64,000 bases of DNA from Phylloscopus collybita (GCA_027886175.1 JAJNNQ010000004.1:3620001-3684000); one strand, 5' to 3'; numbered from the stretch's first letter, positions 12,823 through 26,043 are shown. Notes: generated from the letters alone by a model not told the origin. Translations and numbers: made by a program.

Positions 12823-13393
12823 TGTTGGAGAGGATGAAGTAGCTAGGCCCTGCAGAGATGATTTACTTATTTAGTAAAAGATTCTAAGAGTATGAAACCT
12901 ACAAGAGGAATAGAATTGAAAGCAAAATTTGAACTGTAAGATGCTGGGCAGGAAGACGGTGATTAGACTAGCTGAAAAGACTGGGCTGGGTGATTCAGTG
13001 ACATCCCTGCCAGGACAAAAGGATAAATAAAGGGTTAGACCTTCTCAGGTATCAGGGATAAGGTGCTTTTTCAGGATTTTGGTATGTAGAGTAGTATTGT
13101 AATGTTGTAGTCCCTATGGGCTGTATGTAGATTCTGTAGGTTTTGTATCTTGAGGTGATTGGTTGATGCTCATTAGAATATTCACGATAGAAAGGGTTAA
13201 AATAGAATATAACAGGTAAATCGTCCCTTTTGCGCTCTTGCTCTCTTGCTCTGCTGGAACCCTGTCCCCTTAGACTTAGGGACTCTTCCCCAGTTAGGCT
13301 GCCTTCCCACGACCAATAAACCACGTGTCCCAAAAAGTATCCTGGTCTTCAGATCATCTCTCTCATTGGACACCACCAGCGTGCTTTCTAATA
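12823..13393 (+). mobile_element. Solo LTR, copy 1 of a TG...TA family, 6-bp TSD
   Basis: Begins TGTTGGAG and ends TTTCTAATA, 571 bp. It is flanked by a perfect 6-bp duplication, GGAGGG (12817-12822 and 13394-13399). AATAAA lies at 13315-13320, so transcription is on the plus strand. A C/T-rich block (13230-13260) precedes the poly(A) region. A second copy with the same termini is at 40889-41453; the two look over 90% identical by eye. A 6-bp duplication fits ERVK/alpharetrovirus-like elements. The 3' terminus is TA instead of the usual CA, and the second copy confirms it. There is no internal region, so this is a solo LTR. Open frames on either strand here are incidental. Confidence 0.9.
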
Positions 13394-16300
13394 GGAGGGG
13401 ACTTGTCTGTTTGTGCCTCTGCCTGTGGGAGTCCTGTGTGTGGGTGCTGTGAAGGCAGAGTCCTCTGACAGTGACTGCCTCTCCTCTGTGTGTCTGTGTG
13501 TGTGACTCTGGGGTACATGCTCCAATTTGACACTGAACCTGAAAATGGGAAAGCAACAGTGATGTTCTTCAGCCTAGGCACAGGCCCAGGGCACTGGGCT
13601 GGGCTCCAGTAATTGCTCCTGACAGAGTCCATTTTCTTTTGGCTGCACACTGTCTCCAAATAAAGCAATATTTCTTTTGTTACGTGTGAGCTACTCAAGG
13701 AAGATAACTCCACTCTTCTGCCTGAGAAGTAACAGCCTGTCAGCTCTATACCTTCATTCCTGCTCTCTTGGGCAATTGGGTCTCCATCAGATGGGCCCTG
13801 AGAGGTTCAGAAGATCCCAAACTGTAAAGAGAGAGGATCAGAGAAGGTTGCATCTGAAGATGAAACATTTTAAAATGAAATTGCTGTGTTAGTCAAAGCA
13901 GGTGGTTTCAGGACCTCTTCCTGATGTGCAAAAATTTTAGTGAAGTTAGGCAATGTGTTTATCATCAGAACCTCACCTGTTCATGGATGGGATTAACTGC
14001 AGTCAGTCTAGAGCTGTAATGGACTGAAAACAGAGTACTTGGGAGATGCAGGGGGCTTAAATTTACCTGTTTTACTGGTGCTTCAGGGTAAGAGGATGAC
14101 TGCCTCCCTCCCACTGGCTGATATGAGAGAATGAGCACGGCTACTTGAGGGGTAGAGGATGCAGGGTCACTCCTGCCTGCTGCTCCTCCTTCCCTTTCTC
14201 CGCACAGCAAAGTGATACCATGTTGCCACTCTAATGAAATCAGTCTGTTTATGTGTCTGTTTATGTTCATCCAGACATTGCGCAAATATCAGAAATCTGG
14301 AAAGCAGTTTTCAGGCCATGGAGGGCCAGGAGGAGATCAACAGAGTCTGACAACAAGAAGAAATTTTCTGATGGTGTCATCTTCCTGAAACATCTGCTGT
14401 GAAGTGCTTCTCCTTCAGTTTTATTCTTGATTAGCCCTTTCTCTGTGTCAGCTTTATTCTATTTTTATTGATTCAAGTACAACTCAGAGCTCAAATAATT
14501 TCTCAGATTATTAAAAGCAGAGTATTTCTATCCTTCAAAACAGGAATGAAAGTAAGAAAATGTCGGTGCTTTTAATACAAGGTTGTGGATTTCGTGGGGG
14601 CTTCTGCTTAATTAAAGAATTTTTAAAGTTGTGGCATACTTCTAGCACTCTGTTTGGTCCCTATGCAATAGAAGGAAAAATAAAAACCCAATAGTTTTTC
14701 ATGCCTTCCTGTGGTAAATGTCAGTGTGAATAGGCGTAAATGTTCTTTTCTTTCTTGGTGGGCATTTTATTTCCAGGCCATTTGCGAAAGTAGTTACTTA
14801 GATTTGTCTGCTGTCACACAGAGTGGGGGAGAGGAGCTGAGTGTTACTTCTGCAGTATCATAAAGAAGTGCAGCATGCATTCATAGTCATAATTAACAGC
14901 ACAAACAGCTGCACATGCTCTCTCTGGCTCCTCTCAATTTATGTTAGCTTCCTTCTTTACATACATCCAGTGATCACTCAGCTGCTGTTAAGGAAGAGGA
15001 AATGTTCCAAGGTGACACTGAGGAGGTTCCCATTCATGCTCCCTGCCACTGCACAGCTTTCCAAACCAAGCACCTCTTTCTTTGCAACGAACCAGTGCTG
15101 AGGCCAAGCACATCCAGAAATTATGCCCTGAAGTTTTTACTGTTTGGTTGTGAAGGTGACTTATTAAACAATAAACCATGGAGAAATAAAGATAGAAATT
15201 CAAAAGCTGTGTTTTTCTAGTACATCTTAAAAACAACCAAAAGTTCTTCCCAGACAATTTCCCCAAAGTTAGGGTAGAGCCTCACAATTATTGCAAGCAT
15301 GGAATCTAACTTCTACAAAGCCAAGATGAATTGTGCTCAAATTGAGATCTGTGATCTGAAATGAGATGCCTCTCTTTTTTGTGGTCACTAATCCACACCT
15401 CTCAGCAGGATAGCTACTCTTGCATTTCATTCATTGAAGGATAATGCATTCCGTAGCAGGAATTTTTTTCCAAGTACTTTCCCAGGGCACTTATTCCTGG
15501 GCCATGTCTCAGTGCCAAGACTCCAGGCAGTCATACTGAAGTCTGGCTGGGAGTGGAGCTCTATCATGCAAGCAAAGCCACTGAAGATTCATAAGAGTTG
15601 TAGTGTTTCCATTTGTGTGTATGCACCAGAAGATTATGCAGTAACTTTGGCAAGACTGGGTACTTGTTGGAGAATTACCCTTCATGCTCAAAATCAAGGT
15701 CATGTTATAGCACTAGGGGCAGGCAAATACATGGATATGATATAAAGGGTCTGCAAGTTCCCATATTTTACACGTGTATAGATATATGTACGTACATGTA
15801 TATGTATATTTTTTTATTGTTTATTTCAACTAACTATTTAGCAAACTTGAGTGAAATTACTGCAGACAGAAATCATATTGCAGGATTTTTGAATAATAAG
15901 CCTCCTGCTTGTATGCTAAACTGGAGGCAAACAGCATCTGTTGATGCAGCCTGAGAGACTCACTAGGGCAGAAATGTCCCTTTTACTCTCTGCCACTGTG
16001 CAGGTGGGAAGTGCAGAGCTGCCTGATTCCCACGGCAAACAGAATTCTGGGCATGACACTGAGTCCAGGGCATCTCTGGTACCTGCAAACCAGCATTCCT
16101 GACTATGAAAGGAGCTGCCAGCTCTCTACCCACGTTTCAAGCCTGGTGCCAGTAATGACTGTGTGTGGCTGTTTTCCTGTCTTCTGCTGAGCTGTACCTC
16201 CTTATCTGCTCATCTACCAATGTGCTGCCGTTCAGCACCTCCCCTCCCATTGCAAGTGTATACGTGATGCCTGCAAGAAGAATGGGAGAATGAGGAGCAA

Positions 16301-17799
16301 TCCCTGTGTCAGTAATTCTTTAGAAAAAGGAATGTCAAAGCACTGCTCCTCCTGGTGTTACAGTTCAGAGACAGTGAGAGAGCCGTGGACTGGCTCCTAT
16401 AATCCCAGCTGCTAGTCTGTAACACTTAAGTCTGTCTTTGGAATTTTTAACCTGGGAGAGCTCTCCTGACCTCTATCTGAGATGGGTCTGGTGAAAAAAT
16501 AGGGTGGGAAAGAACTGTGAAAATTACATTGCCCATTTCCCACCTTAGGCAACATGGATCTTCATCCTACTTCTTCTGTTTGTGAGCTTAAGGATGAAAA
16601 GTCTGGTCTAAATGGTCCCTATCTGGCAGCAAGACAAATGATATATATTTGTGTTGTTACTGCAGCTTTACTCTTCTGTTAGCTTTTGTTTTACCTGTCA
16701 GATCTCTTTTGGTTGCGTTTCTTTAATATCTATGTAGATTGCATTTCCTTCTCCCAGTTTCCTTCTGCAAAGCCCTCAGCAATACTCAGTAGTTTTCCAT
16801 ATTTCAGTCTCAGATCTCAAGGTTATCCTATTTCACTCTTTGAAGGGTTGCATGCCTCATATTTACTGGCAGAACAGCTATGGATGCTGCTGTTGTTTTT
16901 CAACTCATGCAGAAGCATTTCCTTCTGCTTTTCATGGCACTGCAATTGTAGAATTTTTTTGGCATCTTCAGGGTCTTTGAACACGTGATCAAATCAAGCA
17001 TACAGAATTCAGTCTTTTGTTGGGATGTCCACACTATATGGTCCACTATCCGCCCAATCATGGAAAATTATTCTCTAAAACGAATTCTGAGCACTTTAAG
17101 CCTGGTGAAATCAGGTGAAAACTGTTTTTCTTTTCCACCTTTCCCTCGTAAATTCTTTCCTACTACTAAGTAAGCAGTTCATGCTAGTCTAGGGTTTAAA
17201 TTAACTTCTTGCCTAGCAAGGAAGAACAGTAATCTCCACTAGAAAACTTCATGAGAAATCTGAAAGATACAAGCATACTTTCCATTTGCCATCCTTTTCT
17301 TTGTTTCTCAGCAAACAGATGACTGGAAGTGAATTTTTTAAATTTTAGTTCTTATTTGCTTTTTAAACAACTTGAGAAAAGGGATTTTTTTTTCTTTGCA
17401 CTGTTTCCTCATTTACATCTGTTCTCTCAGATCTTGGGATATACTGATATGAGTTATGTCAGTGTGACTGTACAGTGTGACCAGGTTCTTCTAGACAGTG
17501 CATGCATGGAGAGTGTAATGTTTAACATAAAATTTGTTATTTGAACACACCTGATGTTACCCTGAACTTTTCATGTACCCCAAAATAGTAGGTTGCAATT
17601 AGCAAAATACACTTCTTCAATATACATTTCTATGAAAAATACCAATGTGCTTCAGTTTTATCCTCTGTAATATGCTTACCACCCTGATGCTGCCTGTTCC
17701 CAGTCTCATCAAGAAGACATACATAGGTTGAAGCTAGCTCTAGTTCATTCCTACCTATGTTCTGTGCCTTAACTAACTTGACTGGGACAAGTTGTTCAG
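13394..17799. other. No gene or mobile element recognised
   Basis: Mostly AT-rich unique-looking sequence. Open frames up to 119 codons overlap the LTR edge or each other and have no known domain. A small self-complementary AT patch with ACACGTGT and GTACGTAC lies near 15771-15800. Confidence 0.4.
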
Positions 17800-17999
17800 T
17801 GTTGCACTGTCATAACATTTTAAAAGTTTTCAAATGGAGTCAAAATCATATTGTCATGTTGGCAGTTTTCTATAATGTTTTTAAATCCATACCTTGGTAG
17901 CAGGCCATCATTTTATCAGCAAACTGCAAAAAAGTGGTATTTTCAGCTGTATTTAATTTCTTCCCCTTGTTAGAGAAACTACTCTTTAGAGAACCCAAA

Positions 18000-18460
18000 C
18001 AAATTTTCAGCCATTTTTGACAATTTTGAAAAAATGACCAAAGACAGTACAGTGATTTTCACTATTAAATTTGAGCTGGCTTGTCTGAAAAGGCTTAAGA
18101 TAGACACCTAAATCAATCCAGGCTGAAAACAGGGGAAGTAATTAAATCTGATCCTTTCATTGGCTGTTCAGCTTCCTGTACAACTATAAAATCGTTGAAA
18201 CTAATTAATATGGCACAACCATTGATTATAAAAATACCATATTTCTGAAATATGAGCTATAAATATAAGAGTATTTAGATGAAAATTGACATGCCAGTTC
18301 CTAGGTCTTAAATGAAATGTGATTCCTTATTGTGCAAATAGCCTAGAGCGAAGGACTGTTGTGAATTACAGAAAGCTCTGTGGTAATCTATGACAAAAGG
18401 GAATAAATCATAATTAATAATCTCTAGATCCCATAGAGTTGTTTGTTTTTTTTCCTCAAA
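18000..18460. promoter_or_regulatory. Possible conserved non-coding element
   Basis: The stretch is AT-rich but not low-complexity, has no repeat signature and is dense in homeodomain-type TAATTA/TTAATTAA words (for example 18200-18210 and 18410-18420). It also has octamer-like and ATTGTGCAAAT-like sites near 18330-18342. This texture is typical of deeply conserved vertebrate enhancers, but composition alone does not prove it. Confidence 0.2.
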
Positions 18461-19380
18461 GCATCATAAGAAAAAGAAATAAGATGGGAGACTCAAAAGA
18501 AAACCCAGAGGTCTTGTAAGAGGAAGAGAAAGTGAATTGAGAATGAATATTGTCAATAAAAAAAAAGTAGAAGTAGGATAGATAATTATTTGCAGGCATC
18601 TACCACTGAAGAAAAAGTCTAATCTCTAAGATTTTTAAGATAATTTAAGGGCACAAGAGATCTGTAGATCTACAGTTATGTTATCATTTTCTCTTAAATT
18701 CAAAGGAGCTATGAAATTTGCTAAGGGATACATGTAGTACCCCATTCAGTTTGTTGACATAGAATAAAATCTGCTGATATCTGAGAACAAATCCTGCTTC
18801 TCTTGAGGAAAAACATGGTAAAGATTTTATGTTCTAAACTGGAAGATATTGCACTCTACTGCTTGGCAGAAACAGTTCAAACTTCCACTGAAAGCTTTTG
18901 GATAGTCTGTAATCATGAATTAAGAAGATGTCTTAATCAGCTTATGGTTAACACTTGTTATACCCTGAAAATTAATGAGTGACTTACCTCAAAGTCTATG
19001 GAAAAACATATGTTTTCAGTGACTTTAGTGAGGTGTGAGTGTTTCAGAGGTGAACCATGGTTTGTTTGTAACACGCGATATATTGTGTTACTGTTAGCTG
19101 TTCTAACACACTTCTGTTAAGAAACAAACAAGACAAGAGGGACAGTTGTGCTATGACAGGTGTACATGCACCAGGTTTGACTAATACAAATAGCTTAAGG
19201 GTCCTCAAGGGCCTTAAAAGCACTGCCAGATTCACCAGCAGAACTTTTCAATTACGTATCACACTGTGACTTGACTGTAATACCATTAGCTATATGATTT
19301 TAATCCAATTTGTTGTCACTGAAGACTTCATCCATTGTCGTCCTTCAGGTCTATTTTCTGAAAGCTCTGACAGCCTGGGT
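18461..19380. other. No gene or mobile element recognised
   Basis: AT-rich. A 14-bp perfect palindrome CTGTAGATCTACAG is at 18662-18675. No reading frame of note. Confidence 0.4.
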
Positions 19381-19435
19381 GAAGCCAGCTCTCCCAGCCT
19401 ATTTTTAACACAGTTGCTTCTCTTGCTGAGCTTAT

Positions 19436-19453
19436 AACTTTATTAATAAAGTT
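19436..19453. repeat. 18-bp perfect palindrome carrying AATAAA on both strands
   Basis: AACTTTATTAATAAAGTT is its own reverse complement and so presents a poly(A) hexamer on each strand. It lies in a repeat-free stretch (19380-19720) that also contains CTAGCTACATTAAGCTAG, another near-palindrome. Confidence 0.9.
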
Positions 19454-19720
19454 CAATTCTTTCAGGCTTTACATGTTAATGCCAAATGAGACTTATGCAA
19501 TCAAAAATCTCAGTTGTCAAGTAGCTAAAATTCAGGTAGTAATGAGCTGTGGCCTGGTTACTGTGTGATAGCTGTCATACTAGCTACATTAAGCTAGTAG
19601 TATCTTCAATTAAGCTGTGAAATCCATCCCCCTGTTTTAACACTTTAACAGGCCACACTGCCTGTGTTGGATGTAGCAGGAGAAAATTAAAGGCAGATAA
19701 TGGTCAGTGTGTTATAGAAG

Positions 19721-22404
19721 TATTTTTTGAGATTTTCTGCTGTTTTCAGCTTGATTCTGCTGTTAATTCCATGCTTTGCTCATGTCATACGTCTATGCAC
19801 CATAGGATAATAATGAGTCCAGACTGTCTGTAGTATGTATATTGAGTATTTACACACTCCTCAACGCCGATCAAAGCATATCCCTATTTATTAACGTCCC
19901 AAGGTTAACATTAGCCTCCATTTCACCAACAGCACCAGCCTCCATAGACCGATTTTCAGTCTAGCCACCAGCTTTGTCCTGACTAGTTTTGTACTGGGGT
20001 GGAGAAGAGATACCTTGATGGTGTCTACAAATTTTTCTTAATTTTCCTTTAAACACCTCTGCTTGAACATGCACCTTTGTTGTGTTGCACACAAATCTTG
20101 AGATCTGGAATAAGCCACAGCTGTTTTGTAAGCTATTTGTCATGAAAATTTGTCATTTTTTTCTCTGCAATATTTGACTGCTGCTATCCATACCTGGTTT
20201 GAATCAACTTATTAAAAGGTTTGGGGGATAGGATCCATTTCTTTAATTTTGTGGGGTGATAAGTCATAAATTAAATTTTCTGCAAGCCAAAGCAGTAGGA
20301 ATTTTATCAACAATGATTGAGAAAACAAAAAGATGCAGTTGTTTGATTTCATCTTTAAAATCTCAACCGATTTAATTCTGATGTGGAAAATATATCTATT
20401 TTTCTGGTTGCATTTTGGTTTTCGGCATCCTGTTTGTAGTGGCTAAGCATTCTCAACAGTGATGGGACCTCAGAATATGAGAGGTGTCCTGTCTCTTGGG
20501 GTGAAAGACATAGCCAAACAAGTATAATTGCTTGGTGATGGTGGATGCTCTTGAGCCTGACACAAATTGTTTAAGGTCTCTTCTGGCTTGTTGTAGCTGG
20601 TGTGGTACACTATGGACTTTATTTAAGTAATTGTCATTTATAAGAAAACACAGCCACCAAATTATGTGTTAAGAAGTTTTTGAACTTTTTTAACTTGTTG
20701 TTTCCTATTGGTTTTCAACAGGAAATACTTTTCACTTTTTATTGAGAAGGAAGATAGATCAATTATGATTTAGGCTTTTCAGAACTTTTTATTTTATTCT
20801 TGGCTCTATCTGAACTTCTGTCACTTGACAGCACTTAGGCTGGAGTTCATGTACAAGCACTGCTAGTGTTTTGATCTCTAATCCCTGCTCTTTTTCCTGT
20901 GGAGCAGAAAAAAATAGTGCTTATATATGAGTTATGTTCTGTTCCACCACCATGGGTAAAACAGAAAAATGACTCTAAAAACATTGCTAATCTGTTGAGA
21001 AGATAAACTTGCATAATGGCAGGAAGCTGTTCAGCAAAGAGATGAAATTGGAGAGAATTTTTTTTTAATTTGGCTTTCCCATCATCTTAATATAATAAGC
21101 AAAGCAATTTTGTACAGCAGGTTAAACAGTCTACAAATGCAATTTATCAGTACCAGAGGGATATGACAAGAAATTGTAGCACAGGGGCCTCGTTGCATTT
21201 AAGGAAAGGGAATGCTGCAAAGCCCTTCTTCCTTTTGCTCTTTGTTCTTGCCTGAGCACTCAATTTAGGATTGAAGGTGGAACTAAATTCTCATTTTGTA
21301 TGCTTGTTAGGAAAATCGTGTTATTCTCATTATTCTTTAATCTGTATCTCTTTAAAAAGGGTGGATGAACTCTTTATGTCAATCTAACATGTTTAGCTAC
21401 TCAGTGTTGCTAGCAGCATTATTCCAGGAATCCTCCATGCTAAGAAACTGTTAAAGTCCTAGAATGTAAGTATTGCATCCAAAAGGCATTAAGAAAGTCA
21501 CTTTAATATCCTAATTCATGTAAACTCATTCCAGAATTATCTGGTTGCCTATAATTATAGTTTCTGTACAATATGAGATAATTAACCACACTAACAACAA
21601 AATCATATTAAATACCTTCCAGTAGTCCATAACCATGTTACTTGTGAAATTAAAACCCCCAAACATTTCTTTCCAAGCTTTTTGCACCCTGCTGCTCTGC
21701 TGCTAACAATAATGCTAAAGGTCACTTGACATGAATCACTTCAGTGCTCTGTGTCAGCAACCAGTCAAATCCTGCATCTGCTTTGGTGAAACTCTGGGGT
21801 AAAGAATATGGGTGTCACAGGCAGATGGTCTTCAAATGAGCTCTCTTTAGCCTCTGAAAACCTTCTCAGCAGATTTATTACTGTGGCGCACAATAGGGAT
21901 TTAGAGCTGAACAGAATCAAGCAGCAGTAGATGAAGATCTGAGGAGATGAAGAGCTGGGGATTTTTTTCACAGATGTGTAGATGTGTGGGCAGGGCTCAG
22001 CTTTGCTGACTCTTAGCTGCTGGGGAGGAGCAGCAGGTGAAGGAAGTGATCTTACAGCTTTATGCTTTCCTCCCTCGGACTGTGTCAGGAGGTACGTGTG
22101 GTCAGGTCCATGCCACCCCTCATCCTGATGCTGCCGTGGAGGCACAGCACCACACCTATCCTCATGCATGGTCCCAGCTCTGCAATCAGTGAGAGCCAAC
22201 TTGGTGTCCTTGCCTTGGGACTGACATCTGGTATGTTTTTTGTTCCCCTTCAAGTCATGTCCAAACTGTTTATTCTTCATATGCAGCAGTGTGGTATGAA
22301 ATGTTTTACTGCTAAATTGAGGGGATGGAATGCAAGCACTTGATCATTTCAATCTTGAAGGCAAGATTTAAAAATCACCAGTGGAACACCTTCCAATACA
22401 CCAC
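19721..22404. other. No supported gene; CpG-retaining patch near 19.86 kb
   Basis: At 19788-19950 five CpGs occur inside AT-rich sequence, which may be a remnant of an unclassified transposable element. A 171-codon minus-strand frame (21765-22280) crosses a moderately GC-rich patch. It has no domain I know and is overlapped by a 93-codon plus frame, so I do not call it a gene. Confidence 0.35.
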
Positions 22405-22430
22405 TTTTTTTTTTTTTTTTTTTTTTTTTT
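22405..22430. repeat. 26-nt poly(T) tract
   Basis: Uninterrupted T, followed by CCCACTCTGG. No retrocopy was recognised on the minus strand beside it. Confidence 0.95.
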
Positions 22431-23506
22431 CCCACTCTGGAATTGTCTGTGTACCAAATTTACTGGAAAGATACACCGTGGGAAAGGAATTATCTTCCCA
22501 CTGCTTTTCAGCTAGACCTAGTGAAAAGGAGGCTGTTTCAAGAACTTAAATTTTGCCAACAATAATTTTGTTATATCCAAAGAGCTCCACACAGCTGTCT
22601 GCCAAATGTTTATATCTGCTCCTGGAAACTATTTGTTCAAGTGTTTTTATGTGGAACTGGGTGGCACATAGAAGAGTGCAAGTGCATGCTTACTGCAAAG
22701 TGGAAACCACTGGTTCAGCAGATGCAAGCATTTTCCTAAGCATTGTGAGCATGCAGAATTTCAAGCTGCATGCGAAATGGCCAGAGTCACAAAACCTTGG
22801 CAGTGCTAATCTGGTAGTGATGAGTCATCACTTGTTGGTAATAGAATTCTTTAAAGAAAAGAGTGAGTCATCTTGTGCAGTACCAAGCAGGAATTGAATT
22901 GCCTCTGGGCATAGAATTACAGGAAAGTAAAGCCAGGGAAATCCTTTTAGCACTGCAGTAAAAGCACACAGATTACAGGTGCTGATGCTAAATTGATCAG
23001 TCAAAGAGAACAGGAGGGACATGTGACTTTTAGTGCTAGCCAGCAGAACAATTTTAGCTAGAATGTCCTAGATGACCTCTCAGTAGAAAATTATGTATGC
23101 TTTGCTGCTATCCTGGTTTCTGACATGGGAATCTTGTTCAAGTCTGCCAGAATTATTTGAAAGTAGTCTTTGTGATAGCACAAAATCTTATCTCAAAGCA
23201 TTTTTAAACTGGTCCTAAATTCAGTATTTAAAGAAAGTGCACAGAGTGGAGAATTTTGTGGCAGAGAATCACCACCCAGTGATTCACCAGTCTCCCTGTC
23301 TGGAACATGGGGAAGAATATCTGAGCAGCTTAAAAGCTACCTTTCTGTCTTCTTGATCTGGAGTTGCTATGAGAACTGTGTAGTCTCCTTGTGTAAAATA
23401 ACACCTGCATCTTCAGGGCTGCCTGAAATTTGTATAATGCTGCAGATTGAAAGTTGTGTCTTATATCCTCTGTGCCTTGTCTTATGACAGTAAAACATGC
23501 TTGTTT
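22431..23506. other. No gene or repeat recognised
   Basis: A 114-codon plus frame (22553-22897) has no recognisable domain or splice context. Confidence 0.4.
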
Positions 23507-23850
23507 CATAGAATCACAGAAGGGCTGAGGTTAGAAAACCATCTAGAGATTCTGAACCCAGACTTAGTACTAAAATAAGGATTATCTAGAACAGGTTGCT
23601 CAGCAATGTGTCCAGCTCAATCATGAGCATCTTCAAGATGAAGATTTCACAACTTCTCTGGCCTGTCTTTTCCAATATTTGATCACATTCCAAGTAACTA
23701 AGTTTTTCTTTAGTTTTTTTTATTACTTTTTTCTCAGACTTGCTGTATATAATTAATCTATAGCTAGACTGGAGTCTCAAAACTTTTGCAGATGCATTAC
23801 TCATTAGCAATAAAGGGCTGGTGTTCTTCTGTGCCTTGCTCAACCATTCC
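23507..23850 (-). mobile_element. CR1 LINE 3' fragment, decayed
   Basis: Starts with CATAGAATCACAGA, the complement of the CR1 terminal octamer repeat. It continues through recognisable blocks such as a GGTTGCTCAG segment near 23596 and a TCTTCAAGATG-like block near 23628, read on the minus strand. The far side (beyond about 23700) is hard to align by eye. It is older than the copy at 61187. Confidence 0.65.
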
Positions 23851-25408
23851 ACCTGTATAGGATGTATACCAGCTTAGTGTATAATTCATCAGAGGAGCTT
23901 TGCAGGTTGCTGCTGTGGGACATGCTGTGCAACTATCCATCAGGCAGCCTGACCTGTGTCACAATGCATTTCTGTAGCTGCAGCAGTGCCATGCTGCTGC
24001 TCAAAGTAACCACCTCATAATATGGAATGAGCTAATTTGCCTGTGGGAGGGTTTATGTAACTGTGGGGCTTGGCATTTCTTGCAGTCTGCTCAACACAGT
24101 GTCTTAAATGTACCTGATTTCTCAGTTCATCTCTGACTCCTCTACGTACAGTATGGCAGTGCCCATGAAATAAAACTCATACTGCTTTTCCCACGCCTGG
24201 TCTTTCTCTAGAGTAAAGGGATAAGGGCAGGTGTGCCTTTTTTTCCACTGTCACAGTGATAAAGTAAAAACTTCTTTCATTTTTAGGCCACTTTTTGAGG
24301 CATGTACTGCGTTCCAACCAATAATGTCCCCATCTGTTCTAAAGCTTCTGGCTTTGGCAGCCTGGTGGTTCAGATAGGTAACACATTCCAGATCTGGTCA
24401 GGAGGACTCCAAATCCTTGTAAGAGGAAAGGACTCTTACTTATCCCTGACATCTAGTGCTGGAATGACAGATGCCCAAACATGAGTCATACCACTACCCT
24501 CTTTTAATGGGTTATTCTTTCTTTTGGTAACAGTGGCAAATCATTAAAGTTTTATAAGGAGACATAGTACTCAGGCAATTTGGAAAAAAACCCCAAATCT
24601 TCCAAAGTTTTGGTAGCTGTACTAACCAGTACATTTGATGAGCAGCTTATGCCTCCAAAGTGGAATGAAAAATGTTGCCTGGCAATTTGTATCACTGTGC
24701 TTACAGTATTTTTCATTCTCTCTTCCAGGTCTCTCATTTCTGTGATGCTCTCAGAAGTTGGTGATTCTGAGACTTACAAGCAAACTGAACCTTCCCTGAT
24801 CTTCTCCAGCTCTGAGATGAGGAAAATGGATGTCAAGTGTGTAATAAACTTGGGACTCATTAGACAATCCTTAACCAGCTGGCCTGACTACTTTCTGAAC
24901 TGAGAGGAATACAGGTTTCAAAGTAGGACATGATATTTAAATGATGTATGTGGAATTGTGTGGAATATTTTCCTAGTGGGTAGGTTTGTAGGTGTGGTAA
25001 ATTTGTAGGTTAGACATTTTGAGCTAGACATTTACGCTGACCTCTGTAATTTATGTAATCTGTCTAACATCACTAAGTATCTTAGTTCCATTGGATCAGG
25101 AGGACTCCTTAAAACTTTGTAGGAGAATACCAGTTCAATAGACTTATGATACTACTTATTTGACTCCGGTTTTCTGGTTATATTCACCATCTGAGTACTC
25201 CACCCAAAATCTGAACTTCTGGTTTCCATATGTGTGCATGTGTATGTGTATGATCTGTTTTCATGCAGTATCAGGTTTTTCAGATCCCTGTGGAGAATTT
25301 CCTGAGAGAAGGTAGAATATGAAAACTATTTATAAAAAGTGCTAATACTAGGTTTGAGAGTACTTGTGCCGTTATGTGAACACAGTAAAGAGTGGCTTCT
25401 GCACTTAC
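23851..25408. other. No gene or repeat recognised
   Basis: A 107-codon plus frame (24580-24903) shows no recognisable domain. Remaining sequence is unremarkable. Confidence 0.4.
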
Positions 25409-25546
25409 TGTAGCAGAAGGGAAAAAAGCCTGTACAACATCACTACTTGATGGTACTTTAGGTATCAGTTTAGAAGAAGACTCACTGATGGTGCTAGACA
25501 TTTGCTGCCTATGTTGTTGCACAGCAGGTGCCCGAGCACAAGAATA
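25409..25546 (-). other. Candidate coding exon, 138 nt, minus strand
   Basis: On the minus strand the block is bounded by AG (complement of 25547-25548) and by GTAAGTGC (complement of 25401-25408), a near-ideal donor. The interval is exactly 46 codons and open in phase 0. It is rich in Ser, Gln, Pro and Val: an Arg-Ala-Pro-Ala-Val start, then QQHRQQMSS and a serine-rich stretch with KLIPKVPSSS. It is the low-complexity, soluble kind of sequence seen in disordered regions of real proteins. I do not recognise the protein. The acceptor lacks a strong pyrimidine tract and no partner exon was found, so chance remains likely. The open frame continues past the donor to 25280. Confidence 0.3.
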
Positions 25547-25550
25547 CTAG

Positions 25551-26043
25551 TGAGTTGTGTGCAAAGATGGTCCTTATTTCCAGCATTATCAACAGATAAG
25601 ACTCCTAACGCTTTACATTTCCTGACAGCTTTTCAAAAGCACTGGTGAGCAGTATTGATGCAGAATTTACAGGCTGTGGGGTTCAGAACATGGGACTTCA
25701 GGGCCAGCTTTTTGACTGCTAAATGGGAACAGTGACTTTTCTCCCACCGTATTTGACAGTTTATGCTGAAAGAAAAAATCTGTTTTATATTACATATATC
25801 ATGTGCAAGCTGGTGGAAAGATGCTACTTCTGAAATTATTCTTTAATAGTTTCTGTGTTGGCTATCTTTTGCCATTATTTGGGAAAGGGCAGGAGGACGG
25901 AGGAAAAGGAGCACAGGCAATTTCTCTGTACTATTTCATCATTCACAACATGATCATCAATCTGAACAACTGGGAATATGGTTGCCACTGTCAAATACTG
26001 AGTATGTGACATTCTGTTTTCCTTTGCTATGCCTACTGGATGG
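25551..26043. other. No gene or repeat recognised
   Basis: Unremarkable sequence with short frames. Confidence 0.4.

Noticed and set aside
21765..22280. 171-codon open frame, minus strand
   Set aside because: No domain recognised and opposed by a plus frame; the composition is moderately GC-rich, which lengthens chance frames.
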